A program made the position numbers and the translations under genes. The notes beneath the pieces are model-generated. The model did no database searches and had not been told where the DNA came from. It saw only the letters and a program-made list of their open reading frames with translations. Shown in pieces: positions 45,681 to 57,180 of a stretch of DNA of 64,000 nucleotides (position 1 is the first letter of the stretch; each line of letters starts with the position of its first letter). Source of the stretch: Carettochelys insculpta (taxonomy: Eukaryota > Chordata > Testudines > Carettochelyidae). The stretch spans positions 11,904,001 through 11,968,000 of the forward strand of contig NC_134161.1 in NCBI RefSeq assembly GCF_033958435.1, in the 5' to 3' direction.

Positions 45681-48600
45681 TCTGAGTCCATGGGCCCTAA
45701 GTTGCACCTTAGCCACAATGACCTTTCTGGGATAGATAGGTTTTATTTTGGCCCCTCCTAACACCATTCCCCTCCTTCCCCTCCTTACATTCTGCAGCAA
45801 CAAATGCACATATCTCCTGTACCATTAGCACACTGAACTTCTGCCATGTTCTCAGGTAGCTGATTGCACAGGTTTGTTGTTCCATGCTTGGCAATTCTTC
45901 CCTTGCGCCTGCGTGCCACAAAGGTGCCTGAACAGGAGCAGCATTACCAGGGTATGGCAAAATGGAGGCTGTAGTCAGCCACGGGCACAAGGCCACAAAG
46001 GAGTTAGGTTAGACATGGCTAGAGGTGACTCTGGAGAAAGCTGGTGCTCACAGTGGCTGGGATACTGCATGGAGAAGTGAGGGGGAGTCTCACAAGTACA
46101 TTCACAATAGCTCAATCTAAGCACTTAGATACCACAGTGAGGAGCCAGGTATAGCCACAGACTTTGAAAAGCCCTTCCCTGCCCCTGCCCAGCAGCTGTG
46201 TGGGTGTTCCCAAGTCAGTACCCCTGTATGATTGCTTCACTGCCTTCACTGTGCTGACGTCACACTACTAGATCACTGCTAGCAGCTTCTTACCCCACAG
46301 GTCCTTCAGCAGCTAAAGCCACCTGTTGTGAGATCCAGCAAGTGGGGCCTGCCAAATGCCCTGCCTCAGGGCCTGTGGCTTTGCAATTCTTTACACCTCT
46401 GCCTCAGCTGGTCCTGAGAGCCCAACAGTGGGGTCCTGCAGGGCATCTTTCCTTGCCAGCGGCTGGGGCTGACTGTGCTGTACGTGGTGGCTGTCGGCGA
46501 GGTGCTAGGACTTCAGGTTCTGCTCTGGCTCAGGCAGGAAGCCAGGCACAGATTATGCATTTGGTTCTTTTCAGTTCCCCTGTAAGTAAACCAAAGGCCC
46601 AGGGCCTGTGTGGCCAGATATGGAGGGCCCTGACTCTTTCCTCACTTACACTCTTTACGCAACCCTTGCCACATGGGCTGAAACAGGTTAGCCCTGATTT
46701 ACACCAGTGCAAGTGAGAGGGGAGCAAGGCCTTACAAACAATTCCTGTTCCCATGTGAAGAAAAGGAGCTCACACCACCAATGGAAAATTAATTGGGCAG
46801 AGTTCTGTGTCTGAATCAAAACAGACGCACAAAGGAAATAAAAGGTGGTGGGAATGTGCCAGGAGCACAGTGGTCCCATTATCTACACCATGCACACCTC
46901 ACAGAGACGCTCACAGGACCACACTGGGGCCATATGCTGGTCCAAGCACCCTCGCTGGCTTTCCTATAACGGGGCCAAATATCAGCACCTCCTGCTTCCA
47001 CTTGAGCTCCACAGACCCACCACTTCAGCAAGCAGGAAACTGACTATGAAACAGCAGCAGGGCTTGGAGATTACCACCACCCAGGAAGGAGCGGGAAACT
47101 CATTTACACCAAACAAAGTGGGAGGGAGTGATCAGTTGCTCTCGTGACAATGGAAAGACTCAGATACCACCGTGAATCTGAGAAAGAGATGGAAAGGGGC
47201 TAATATCTCCCAGGCTGGTTTGTCTGGAATGCAAAATTCCCCTGTTTTCTATCATGCAAATGCAACCCCAGACCTGGGGTGCTACCCTCACCCTGTCCAT
47301 TTTCAGCCTGGAGATAGAGCCCACTTTTTTTTAATGCATCCTGCAAGGCTGCAGGAGCCTTTTGCAGGCAGAGGAGACAGTGTGTAACTAATAAAAATAG
47401 AGCTTTCCCAGTGCCAACCTCCTTCCTCCCCATGCTCGTATGCCTGGTAACCCCAGAAGGGTCGTGTTTTCAAGACTTAAGTAGCTCCCTACAGGGATCA
47501 AGGTGAGGGGGAGGTGAAGCAGGATCAGGGCCAGAGGCAGGTTTGTTTGGGGTCCCCAGACTGAGTTAGACAGCGGCATTCACCAAAGGGACCAAAAGGA
47601 GCAGGCAGAGCTTGGAAACATTTGCTCATTAATTACACCTGGATGGGGGAATGTGAGGATGAACTAAAGCAGCTTCATTCCAGAGTCTAGCGGGTTGTGT
47701 GTGAAGTCCCTCACCCAGAAATTGGACAGCCCCACAAGGTTCTTTTGGGCTGTGTCCCACAGAGCTAGAGCTGCAGCCTTGGATGTTGCAAATTAGGCTA
47801 GTCCAGGATTCCAGGGTGTATGACATTTTGGTGGCATACACTCTAGTCATTCCTCACGCAGAGTTCCTCTTAGCCACCTGATCCCAATTTCCTGAAACAT
47901 TGCCAGAGGCCCAGGAGATGCAGTCTCTTGTGCCAGTGCCCCACCAATCTGGAAACATGTCATGCACCGAGCCTGCTAGAGCCTGAAGAAGTTTTGAGGA
48001 TGAAAGGTGAAGAGCTGGAGTTGAGCCACAGCAGGGAGAAGGGGAATTTCAGGACTTCGTCCCCAGAGAGTCACCTGGCTCACAGCTGTGGGAGGGATGG
48101 ACAAAGTGGTTCAGATGTTTTCCTCATCAACTGAAACCTTTTCCCCCACTCTCAAATGGCCTCCTGCTGGGAGACTGAGGCTGCCCAGACAACCGTTTCC
48201 AAGGATGCTCTGTTCCACTGGCACAGGAGCGCTGGGGCTTCCAGGCTCTGACCTTCACCAGAAGCAGAAATGCCAACAGTCCATTAAGGCAGAAGACTAG
48301 AAAACAGGGCCCAAACGTACCAGCCCACTTCTCCTTCGGGACCCTTCACTCCCCTCTTGCAAAAGTAGCTATTTGCTCTTTCCCGATGTGCAGTCACCGG
48401 CCACCCAGAAGGTGTCACACGCTGGGTCTGGGTTTGTTTCCTGACTGGGGAAATGGATCCTCCTTTTCACTGTAGGTTACTAAGAAAGCTGGCTTAGGAG
48501 TGAGCTGTCTGGCAGGACATCAGGGCAATTGGCTTTGTATCCCACAGATGAACTCAGCATTGACAGTGAGTCAGACACTGGACCACAGAGCTCCACCGTT

Positions 48601-49086
48601 TTTAAGAGGCAGGTTATGCTGGGTTCTATTAATACATCAGTGCGCTGCACACAGGTGTGCCATGGCACACAGGTATGCCACAAAGCAATGCTCAGTGTGC
48701 CTCAGAGCAATGCTCTGGGAGTGCTGTCTACTGTCCTGTGAACATGCCCCACTGCTTGGTGGGAGAAATGTGTGGTGGTGGCTCTGGTGACTTGCTGGCA
48801 TCAAGAAAGAGCATGGGAAGCCGGGGGTGCCTGGTTCTGAGCGATGGGAGGGGGTTGGACTAGATTTCAGGCGCTGGGATGCCCGGATCTTGGGAAGTGG
48901 GAGAGGATTGGGATATATATATTGGGTGTGCCATGAAATTGTAACGAGTGCTGCAATGTCCCATGAAGTGATAAAGGTTGCTGAGCACTGATTATAGGAC
49001 ACATTTTGTTAGGCACAGATGATCTATCCCCAGCACCCTGGCTGAATTCTACTCTGGGTCACCACAGCCTGCCCCCGTTGCTTAGT
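45681..49086. other. Intronic stretch without recognised genes
   Basis: Contains many short overlapping frames on both strands, none with a domain or splice context I can support. A short repeat near 46685 (CCTGATTTACACCAGTGCAA) is of a type common in sauropsid introns. Nothing else was seen. Confidence 0.4.
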
Positions 49087-49087
49087 A

Positions 49088-49186
49088 GTAGTAGGCATCC
49101 TTCAGTCTGCATAGACTATGGATCGCGCCCTTTAAAGTTTCAATTGAGGACTTCATTTACAGTGTCTATTGTGACTATAAAGACCC
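49088..49186 (+). repeat. Dispersed repeat, family E copy 2
   Basis: Nearly identical to 18908-19006, beginning AGTAGTAGGCATCCTTCAGT. Similarity ends after GACTATAAAGAC. Confidence 0.75.
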
Positions 49187-50410
49187 ACACGAGAGTGACA
49201 GTCCTTGCTGCATCTCTTGCAGATGTAGTGGGTTGCACTTTTAACTGAACACAATATTCCTCTTTATTTCCTGTCCTCCACAGCTATGTAACTTTGCTTG
49301 TGCTGTTAAACTGTTGCTGCCTTCCACCCCAGCAATAGCTGCCTTTTGGCAATGAGCTAAGCAATCCCTAGAGACAACGTATGGCATGAATACCAAATAT
49401 TTCAAACTCCACCAACTTCAGTGGGTGCTGAGGGTGCTCAGCACCTTGCAAAATGGGGCCCCTTATTGGTGAACCATTTGAAGATCCTCTTATGCTTTGG
49501 AGAGATATTCTAGAGAAAGGAGACAGGATTTGACTTTGATATCCAATGCAATAGCAGCACAGCAAGTCTACCAGCCTAAGGAGATGGAGAAAGTTACATC
49601 AGGAAACCTGGCAGATGAAAGCCAGATCCAATATAATTGTGCTGTGTCACTTTGGAGCAACCCTACAATGTTCAGGTGATCAGCTTAAGAAACACAGGCA
49701 GGTAATACGAGATGACAAGACAAACAGCAAGCCTTTGGGGTGGTAATGCATCCCCTTCATTAGCTGTGTGACGAAAAGTTGGGAAAAGTCTGTCTCTATT
49801 TAGTTTGCTCGATTGCTTTAAAAGGAAGGAGTAGGGGAGGGGGACAGCAAACCCTGGGATTTTTCTGGTCTTCTATTCATTAGACTGTCGATAATGCTCA
49901 GCCCCAGCATATCGACAGCGGATTAGCACAACACAACTCTGTGTACAGGACCAATGCCTTTTTAACCCAGCTTGTCTCCAAATCAATACACCCATCAGCA
50001 TTTGAAAATAAGCCCGAGATGAGATTCCAATACTCAGGCTGGTGTGTCATGCTAAAAGGGCTCCCATCCAGCTCCCAGAGAAAAGACTGCTAGAAAAGGA
50101 TTAGAAGTTTCCCATTAATCCTCACCCAGACTGCCCTCCACAAAGACTGCAGTGTTCCACACACATCAAACCGTGCACACTCCTTCCTGCTCAATGCACG
50201 CAACCACACAGTTGTCTTCAGAAGAGACACAGATGGAAACACTGGTGAGTACACACTTTCGGAAGAATATGCACGTACATGCACATATGGCCTGAATGGC
50301 GGGCACGCATGGCACTGGACAACTGATGGCATACAAACCAGCCACCAGCAGGTCGATGACCATCAGCTTGTGAGCTTATAACACACAATCGTCGCACACT
50401 AGCACTGTAA

Positions 50411-50606
50411 GAGACCAGGCCCCTATCCTCATGACAGAGCCAAGCACTGTCTAGACCATCCCTGATAGATGTTTATCTAATCTGCACTTAAATATCTCCA
50501 GCGATGGAGATCCCACAACCTTCATAGGCCATTTACTCCAGTGTTTAACCACCTGGACAGTTGGTAAGTTTTGCCTAATGTCCAACCTAAACCTCCCTTG
50601 CTGCAG
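50411..50606 (-). mobile_element. Old CR1 fragment
   Basis: On the plus strand: CTGTCTAGACCATCCCTGAT, ATATCTCCAGCGATGGAGAT and TGCCTAATGTCCAACCTAAA. It is the CR1 ORF2 C-terminus and 3' UTR read backwards, without the octamer tip. Confidence 0.8.
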
Positions 50607-50777
50607 CAAGTGTTTCACTTAAGTGTTTTCCAGCGCTAAGCTGCAATGATGATGATGACAGGCCCACTAACAGTGAGGGGCAAAAGAGACTGGCAATTCA
50701 AAATGGTCCAAGGCTCCCAGCTGACACTGCTGCAGTAGCAGCTGGCCTTTTAAATCACTGCCAGAGCCCAGTACCTA

Positions 50778-50984
50778 GTATTTCACTTGGAGAGTGGCGA
50801 AACACTGGAATGTGTTACCTAGAGAGATGGGGGAATCTCCATTCCTAGAGGTTTTTAAGTCCTGGCTTGAATAAGCCCTGGCTGGGATGATTTAATTGGG
50901 GTTGATCCTGCTTTGGGCAGGGGGCTGGACTCAATGACCTCCTGAGGTCCCTTCCAGCCTTGGGATTCTATGATTCTATGATCC
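50778..50984 (+). mobile_element. CR1 3' end with two octamers (plus orientation)
   Basis: AGATGGGGGAATCTCCATTC, GGGCTGGACTCAATGACCTC and CTGAGGTCCCTTCCAGCCTT lead to ATTCTATGATTCTATGA, the canonical CR1 octamer twice. It belongs to a different subfamily from the full-length copy, whose octamer is TTATGTTC. Confidence 0.85.
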
Positions 50985-51329
50985 ATGAGACACTGAGGGC
51001 TGCCTGAGGGAGGTTAGTTCCCCTGCACCTTCCCACTTTCCAAGGGCATGGAGCTGGAGCTCCGTCCCACCCTGATTTGCCCAGTGGTCCTTTCAGGGAG
51101 AGGAAGAGGTTGAGAAATTCTATGTGACACTGAGAAGGAGTTAGCAGCAGTTCACCCCAGAGATAAGTTCATGACACATGATACATGGAATGCTCACATC
51201 AGTCCCAAGAGTTACCCAGAAGGATACAGCTTTGTTGAGAAGTTTGGCTACACCAAAACAAATAGCAGAGAACTGTAACTCATGTCTGGTGTGGCTAGAA
51301 ATGACTCAATCTTAGTGAAAACTTAGTTC

Positions 51330-52290
51330 AATCACAAGCCCTCAAGGAGATGGCCTTGGAGATGATTAAATTTTTACCCTCATCATGGCCTGGAAGTGAA
51401 GATGTTCAGTGGGATGGAAAATCAGTCCTACAAGATGGCCGACACAGGATCTAATCATAATAACCAACATATAGATCAAATGGTGAACGAAGACATGACC
51501 GGCATGTACTTCAGAGTCCACTGCAGTGCTGACTAAATAAGAGTCCATCAAGTGCAAGTGGAATTTAAGAAGATGACTGAAAAAAAACCCCCCTACAAGT
51601 TAGCTTGTGCACAGGTAGCATAAATCATCCACAACACAACATTTCCAGCTTTATTACAGAGATCACAGAGGCACTCCTGGGGAAATGGGTCCTTAAGAAG
51701 AAACCTTGGATCATACAGAAGATTATTGAGTTGTGGCATCAATAAAAGAAGACCAATGAAACTGCAAGACAGCAATATTCCTGTGTAACACAAGCAAGAG
51801 GTCCACTGATTGAAATGACAAAAGAAGACTAACCTGAACAAGAGTGCATCAATATACAGAATTCCTTTGTAGCAAATGCCACGAGGAAGGTCTATGCAAC
51901 CATTAAGACTCATTCAAAAGGTTTCCCCAGTAGGAAAAATACTATTTCATCGACACTTGGTGTCGGTATTGTTGAGAACATGAATGAAACAAACTCTAAG
52001 TTGGAAGTGAAGAAGGAAGATGCAATCTATACAGGAAGTTTGACTTATGCGAGTGAACCACCTCCCGTGTCAACGAAGCTGAGGATGCAGCGCAGTTCCT
52101 GAAAAAGCAATAAAGCCCTGGAGCAGGTAACATGGAAGCAGAACTAATTAAAAGTGGCTGAGCGTACTCATCCAAGCATCCCTTAAGTTTGTCAATATGT
52201 TCTGGGAGGCTGGCAGATGCCTCAAGACTTGGAGGCAGTCCCTGGTAGTTCTTATTAATACAAAGAGGCATTCTGCTGTGTGTTGAAATT
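51330..52290 (+). repeat. Possible degraded LINE remnant (RTE-like?)
   Basis: Broken plus-strand frames include GNMEAELIKSG near 52125-52160, followed in another frame by KFVNMFWEAGRCLKTW, which recalls the PAELIK…W…CP..W region of RTE-type reverse transcriptases. Upstream, QVQVEFKKMTEK recalls the end of an endonuclease domain. All frames contain stops. The assignment is by eye and weak. Confidence 0.3.
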
Positions 52291-53091
52291 ACTTCACATC
52301 ACCATTGACACACCCTAACTAAATACTTCTGTGCCTCTGTAACAGGGACCACTGGCTTGTGAGCACTCCTCTGTGGCTTGCCTGATCATTTCCAAGGCTC
52401 TGGAGATAGGCTCTAACTAGCCCTGTCCACAGTGCTGACGATCCTTGCGTTAGGCTTCTGGCCAGTCTTTGGCCACTGGGCCTGGGCCTTGCCCAGTTCT
52501 AGGTTCAGCTCACATCCAGAACTGTCCAAAGTGCTGCTGATCTCCCAGACTATATAGCGACCTGCCTGGGCTGAGCTCCTGTGAGGAACTGACTGGCCGT
52601 AGCCCAGCAGCTTCTTTTATATTGACCTGCTGGGTCCTGACTGGTTGCCATAGACACAGTCATTCTGTCGTGCTGGGAGGACCTCTCTTCTGCTCCTCTC
52701 GCTGGGATTGGGTGTGGCAAGGCCCCTGGCCTCCTACAGGGGCACTGGGGCTCAGTCCAACCCTTTGCATTCTAATGAGAACTGTGCCCAAAATAGAGAA
52801 CTTTCTGGATGAAGAACAGGCCAGATAGAGACCCAAAAGTGGTGCAGTGGAGCAAATATTTGACCTGTAAAAGCGAAGTGAGGAACTGCTGGAGAATGAT
52901 GAGAAGGTGGTCCATGTCTCTGTGGGTTTTGTGAAGGAGTTTGCCATCATATGGCACAAACCTGCTACTATAAAGCAAAGTGATGCTGTGAGCAAGAGGT
53001 AGGCCCCTGCTCACAGAAGTTGGCAAGAACAGGGCTGATATTACAGAAACAGTTATACCTAAGAGGTACTGAGCACAGGCCATAAATACAT

Positions 53092-53366
53092 TCATAAGAA
53101 CAGCCATATCAGGGCAGACCAAAGGTCCACCTAACCCAGTATCCTGTCTTCCAACTGTGGCCAATAGAAGATGCCCCAGAGGGAGTGAACAGAACAGGTA
53201 AGCATCAAATGATCCCTCCCCTGTTACCAATTTGCAGCCTCTGACAAAGAGAGGCGAGAGACACCATTCCTACCCATCCTGGCTAATGTGCATTGATGGA
53301 CCTAACCCCGTGAATATATCTAGCTCTTTTTTGAGCCCCGTTAAAGTTCTGGTCTTCATTCCAGAG
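53092..53366 (-). mobile_element. Old CR1 3' fragment
   Basis: On the plus strand: CATAAGAACAGCCATATCAG, GGCAGACCAAAGGTCCACCT and ATCTAGCTCTTTTTTGAGCC, the same 3' UTR as the full-length element but clearly diverged. Confidence 0.85.
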
Positions 53367-53369
53367 GGG

Positions 53370-53815
53370 TCATAACAGAATTCCTCATTAAGAAACATCA
53401 CATTACCAACACACACCCCTCAGGTAACAGGAACATACCAACCTAGGTTCAGGACAGGGTCTAAACTGACAATGTGATAGACAGTGATCAAACCTCCATG
53501 TACAAGGTAATGGGTGGTAACTAGGTAAGGTCAGAGGCTGGCACTCTGGTACATCAGTAGTGACGTGTAATTTGTTTGTACCTGTGTATAAAAATATATC
53601 TCAGAGGGGCTTTCCTTATTCATCCAAGGGGGCAGTGACCCATGTTACTGACTGAGCCACGTCCTTTGCCGGCGGGTACACATGCGCAGTGGTTCAGTAG
53701 AGTCTGCTGACAACTATTACTGGACTTTGTTTGACAATAAACCAAGCTGGGTGTCTTCAATCCTTCTCTGATTTTGCGGTAATTGGGGAGTAGGGGGTCT
53801 CTTGAAGTTTGCTAT
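53370..53815 (+). mobile_element. Possible solo LTR (endogenous retroelement), antisense to NTM
   Basis: The segment has a TATA-like TATAAAAATATA at 53587 and an AATAAA signal at 53736, about 150 bp apart, followed by a ~75-bp U5-like end. Together these resemble the U3-R-U5 layout of a long terminal repeat. No primer-binding site or internal gene follows, and the exact ends are not defined. It lies about 250 bp beyond the donor of the NTM exon at 54069-54301. Confidence 0.35.
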
Positions 53816-54068
53816 ATTAGCCACCTGGGCAGAGCCAATACAATATACATGGGGAGCGTACGCACACAGCCAAACAGTTATCATCATAAGCCAGAGCTGC
53901 TAGAGGGAGATGAGAGTGGAGCCATGGGAACAAGGGAAATGGGCACAGAGGGGTAATTGGGAAGAAGAGGTACAAGGAGCAGATGGGAAAAGGAGCCAGA
54001 AGAGAAACCAATGAAGCAGGGCATTGAGCTTGTGGCAGCTGAAGAAAGCTTTCTCCTCCAGGTCTTAC

Positions 54069-54301
54069 CTTGCACGATGAGATGCACCCGGGATGTTTTG
54101 GGGTGATTGTCTGTCTGCACGGAGCAGGTGTAGGGGCCCTCATCATACACGTCCACATCCTGGATCTGGATGCTGTACTGGGTTTTGGTGTTGGACAGGA
54201 GCACCACTCTGGGGTCCAAACACCACTTGTCATTGCCAGCATAGAGGATGCTGCTGCGATTCAGCCAGGCCACCCGAGTGACTCTGTTATCCACAGAGCA
54301 C
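54069..54301 (-). CDS. NTM: Neurotrimin (NTM), internal exon encoding most of Ig domain 1
   Basis: This 233-bp exon encodes 77 complete codons of an IgLON immunoglobulin domain. Neurotrimin is a GPI-anchored neuronal surface protein that mediates homophilic and heterophilic adhesion and affects neurite growth. The exon begins after a good acceptor (pyrimidine-rich tract, then CAG at 54304-54302) with the last base of an Arg codon, and ends with CAAG before the donor GTAAGA at 54068-54063. Visible features are the first domain cysteine (residue 1 of the exon), the core WLNRS with an N-R-S glycosylation sequon, KWCLDP, and the second cysteine in VYDEGPYTC, followed by [15 protein letters not shown]. 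The [14 protein letters not shown] stretch matches neurotrimin and differs from its paralogue OPCML, which has Ser-Ile there. Phase 2 entry and phase 1 exit match the next exon. Earlier exons lie beyond the window end. NTM identity is from family knowledge of the protein, not from a search. Confidence 0.95.
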
Positions 54302-55317
54302 CTGAGGGAAAGAAGAAAGTGATTCATTAGCATGTCACCTCCACTGGCTTTGCTCTCCACATCCTCTTTTCTTTCTGTCCTTTGCTTTTTTTAGCTTTGC
54401 TGCAAGCAGCAGTTTCAGAGACCCAGTAGCTCCCGTCTCCCAGGAGGAGAACGTCAGCACTTTGCCTGCTGTGCTCAGGGCTGCTTGCACCATCTAAAAT
54501 TCTACCTGAGCCTCAGATCAAATTCAAGAGGATTTCCAGAATGGATTCTCAATTATTTTAGAGTCACCCAGCTTGGACTCCTCTCACTCCTTTCCCACAC
54601 AGCTCTCTGGGCCCCTTCCTTCACTCTGAAGCTGCCTTTTACCAAGTGCATACAAGCTAGCCTAGTAAGAACCTTGAACTTCTGTCCAAATATTAAATCA
54701 AACTTTTTTGGAAACTTCCATTCTTTTTAATCCCCCAGCACAACTTCATTGTTCATCTTCCCCAGAGATCTCCATGCAGCCAGCAAAGGATGCAAGATGC
54801 TCGTAATTCCTGCAAGTAGGAAAGAGAAACTATTTCCTGGTCTCCCAGCCTAAGATGCCATGTTTACAGTCACTCGAGTCAATTTCATTACTTTGTCCGT
54901 TAAGTGGTGATGCAAATTAATTTGCAAATTACCAGCCAAGGGAGCAGCAGATATCACATATGTGATACAGGGAAACCTCAGTGAACGGACCAGATGCCAT
55001 CAATGGAGTGACTCCAAGGATGAACACAGTCCTAGTATGTGGTCTGTCACCAAGTTTTTGTGACACTGCACTTCCTCTGAGGACCTTTTCCTTCACCAGT
55101 GCTAGGATGGGGGCAGGGCTGCTCCCACAGTCCAAGCAATCAAGAATAATAAAAGTAACACAGAAGACAAGTAAAGTCACCATTAACATTCATGCATTTC
55201 TCTGCCACCACCCTCTTGTTTACCTCAGTGCCCCGTCCCCCTCTTTCTTTGCCCCCAACTACTTTACTCTGACCTTGACTTACCATAGTGTACCACTGCT
55301 TAGATATATGAGGGACA

Positions 55318-56330
55318 AATGAGGTCTCTGGCAAAGTTATGTGTGAATGGACCCATTCTGGAGTGGGGCTCATGGGGTTCTGCAGGGTCTGTTTTGAGAC
55401 TGGTTCTGTTCAATATCTTTATCAGCAATTTAGATATTGACTTAGTGAGTACACTTATTAAGTTTGCAGTTGATACCAAGCTGGGAAGTGTTGCAGCTGC
55501 TTTGGAGGATAGGGTCAGAATTCAAAATGATCTGGACAAAGTGGAGAACTGGTCTGAGATAAACAGGAAGCAATCTAATAAGGACAAATGCAAAATACTC
55601 CACTTTGGAAGGAACAATCAGTTTCACACACACAGAATGAGAAGCAACCATCTAGGAAGGAGTACTGCAGAAGGGGATCTAGCGGTCATACTAGACCACA
55701 AGCTAAATACGAGTTAACAGTGTGATGCTGTAGCAAATAAAGCAAACCTGATTCTGGGATGCATTAACAGGAGCGTTGTGAGCAAGGTGCAAGAAGTCAT
55801 TCTTCCACTCTACTCAGCGCTGATTAGGCCTCAGTTGGAGTATTGTGTCCAGTTCTGGGCACCACATTTCAAGAAAGATGTAGAGAAACTGGAGAAGATC
55901 CAGAGAAGAACAACAAGAACGATTAAAGGTCTAGAGAACGTGAGCTATGAGGGAAGACTGAATGAACTGGGGTTGTTAATTTAGAAAAGAGAAGACTTAC
56001 AGAGGACATGATGGTAGTTTACAAGTATGAGGTTACAGGGAGAAGGGAGGAAAATTGTTCTCCCTGGCCTCTAAAGACAAGACAAGAATCAATGGGCTTA
56101 AACTGCAGCAAGAGAGGTTTAAGTTGGACATTAGGAAAAATTCCCTAAGTGTCAGGGTACTTAAATACTGGAATAAATTGCCCAGGGAGACTGTGGAATC
56201 TCCATCACAAGAGATATTGATGAGCAGGTTAGACAGACATCTATCAGGGATGGTCTAGACAGTGCTTGGTCCTCCCATGTAAGCAGGGGACTGCACTTGA
56301 TGACTTCTTGAGGCCCGTTCCAATTCTAGG
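55318..56330 (+). mobile_element. Old CR1 3' half with ORF2 remnant (plus orientation)
   Basis: ORF2 C-terminal sequence on the plus strand is followed by the CR1 3' UTR (ACTTGATGACTTCTTGAGGC, then GTTCCAATTCT). The element is interrupted at its 3' tip by the palindromic insertion at 56329-56728 and seems to resume as TCCTATGATTCC at 56729-56740. Confidence 0.85.
55319..56258 (+). pseudogene. CR1 ORF2 pseudogene, reverse transcriptase C-terminal part
   Basis: Frames broken by stops carry GSVLRLVLFNIFISNL (cf. GSVLGPVLFNIFINDL), FAVDTKL where functional CR1 has FADDTKL, LPLYSALIRPQLEYCVQFWA, and the end RLDRHLSGMV. The catalytic Asp is changed to Val and several stops separate the pieces, so it is inactive. 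It represents an older CR1 subfamily than the intact element. Confidence 0.85.
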
Positions 56331-56728
56331 GCTTGTCTACACTTGCCCCCTTCTTAGAGGGAGAATGGTAACAGGCTGCTGGTAGATTATTAATGAGGCA
56401 CTGCAATGAAAATGCCACACTTCATTAGGCTAATTCTCCCCCGCGGCAACTTCGAAGTGTCAAACTTCAAAGTGCCAACACGTGTATAGCTGTGGGCACT
56501 TTGAAGTGCCTTTACCCCTTAAAATTTTGAGGAGTAAAGGCACTTTGAAGTGCCTATGGCTACACTCATGCCGACACTTCGAAGTCTGACACTTTGAGGA
56601 TGCCACAGGGGAGAATTAGCCTAATGAAATGCTGCATATTCATCACAGCACTTCATTAGTAATCTCCCAGCAGCCTGATTACCATTCCACATTTGAAGAA
56701 GTGGGCAAGCGTAGACCCACCCGTAGTG
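56329..56728. mobile_element. ~400-bp near-palindromic foldback element nested in a CR1
   Basis: The left arm (about 56331-56513) is repeated in inverted form at about 56535-56725, over nearly the full length: CATTAGGCTAATTCTCCCC faces GGGGAGAATTAGCCTAATG, and GGCACTTTGAAGTGCC occurs on both sides of a short centre. The ends GCTTGTCTACACTTGCCC and GGGCAAGCGTAGAC relate it to the TCTACACT-type ends of family C. No coding capacity. Confidence 0.8.
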
Positions 56729-57039
56729 TCCTATGATTCCATACACAGAGGTACCAATACGAGCGGAATTCACTTTCGCGTGAATGTGAATAATGGGAAC
56801 CTCCATCGATAGTGAATGGAATGAAAGACCCAGAAGCGCTGATGCGTGTACATAATCTCCTAAAGTGCTACAGGCCTGGGAATGTCTGTTCTTGATGCTC
56901 CCAGTGACCAAGTGTGCAATGCTTGGAAAAAATCATCTCACCCCACTGCAACCATTTCCTACCCATGAGAATTTATTTACTTCACAGAGCTCCACCAGAC
57001 TACTTTCACAGGGCTTTGTTTGTGTTAGAGCCTGGATGT

Positions 57040-57180
57040 GGCTCCTGTCTCCTGAGCACCTTGAGGTCTATTACCTCAGTTTCACAGATGGCAAACAGAG
57101 AGGCTAAATGGGTCTGTGGCAGAGCAGGGATTTGAACCTACAGCCCCAGTGCTAGACTGGTGACCTGACCAGCAGGCCAT
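57040..57180 (-). repeat. tRNA-derived SINE-like fragment
   Basis: On the plus strand: ATTACCTCAGTTTCACAGAT, GTGGCAGAGCAGGGATTTGA and ACCTACAGCCCCAGTGCTAG, the reverse complement of a SINE core and tRNA-like B-box region. Confidence 0.6.

Larger units (their letters stand above)
1312..54068 (-). other. NTM: NTM intron between the Ig1 exon and the first Ig2 exon (52.8 kb)
   Basis: The intron is bounded by GT (54068-54067) and AG (1313-1312) and joins two phase-1 exon ends. I found no other protein-coding exon on either strand; the long open frames inside it belong to the CR1 element at 13909-18596 or look like chance. Much of the length is dispersed repeats, listed separately. Confidence 0.9.

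Noticed and set aside
49425..49446. Short perfect hairpin GGTGCTGAGGGTGCTCAGCACC as a terminator or hairpin RNA
   Set aside because: The motif is part of a common dispersed repeat in sauropsid genomes, and a short 9-bp stem alone does not support a functional call.
54069..54301. Assignment of the exons to OPCML, the neurotrimin paralogue
   Set aside because: The residues at [14 protein letters not shown] and [12 protein letters not shown] follow neurotrimin. OPCML has different residues at these positions.
54070..54330. Plus-strand open frames over the NTM Ig1 exon
   Set aside because: Antisense shadows of the real minus-strand exon.
57125..57165. Possible tRNA gene (GGATTTGAACCTACAGCCCC resembles a T-arm)
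   Set aside because: Only a partial T-arm-like stretch inside a SINE-type fragment; no cloverleaf can be built.
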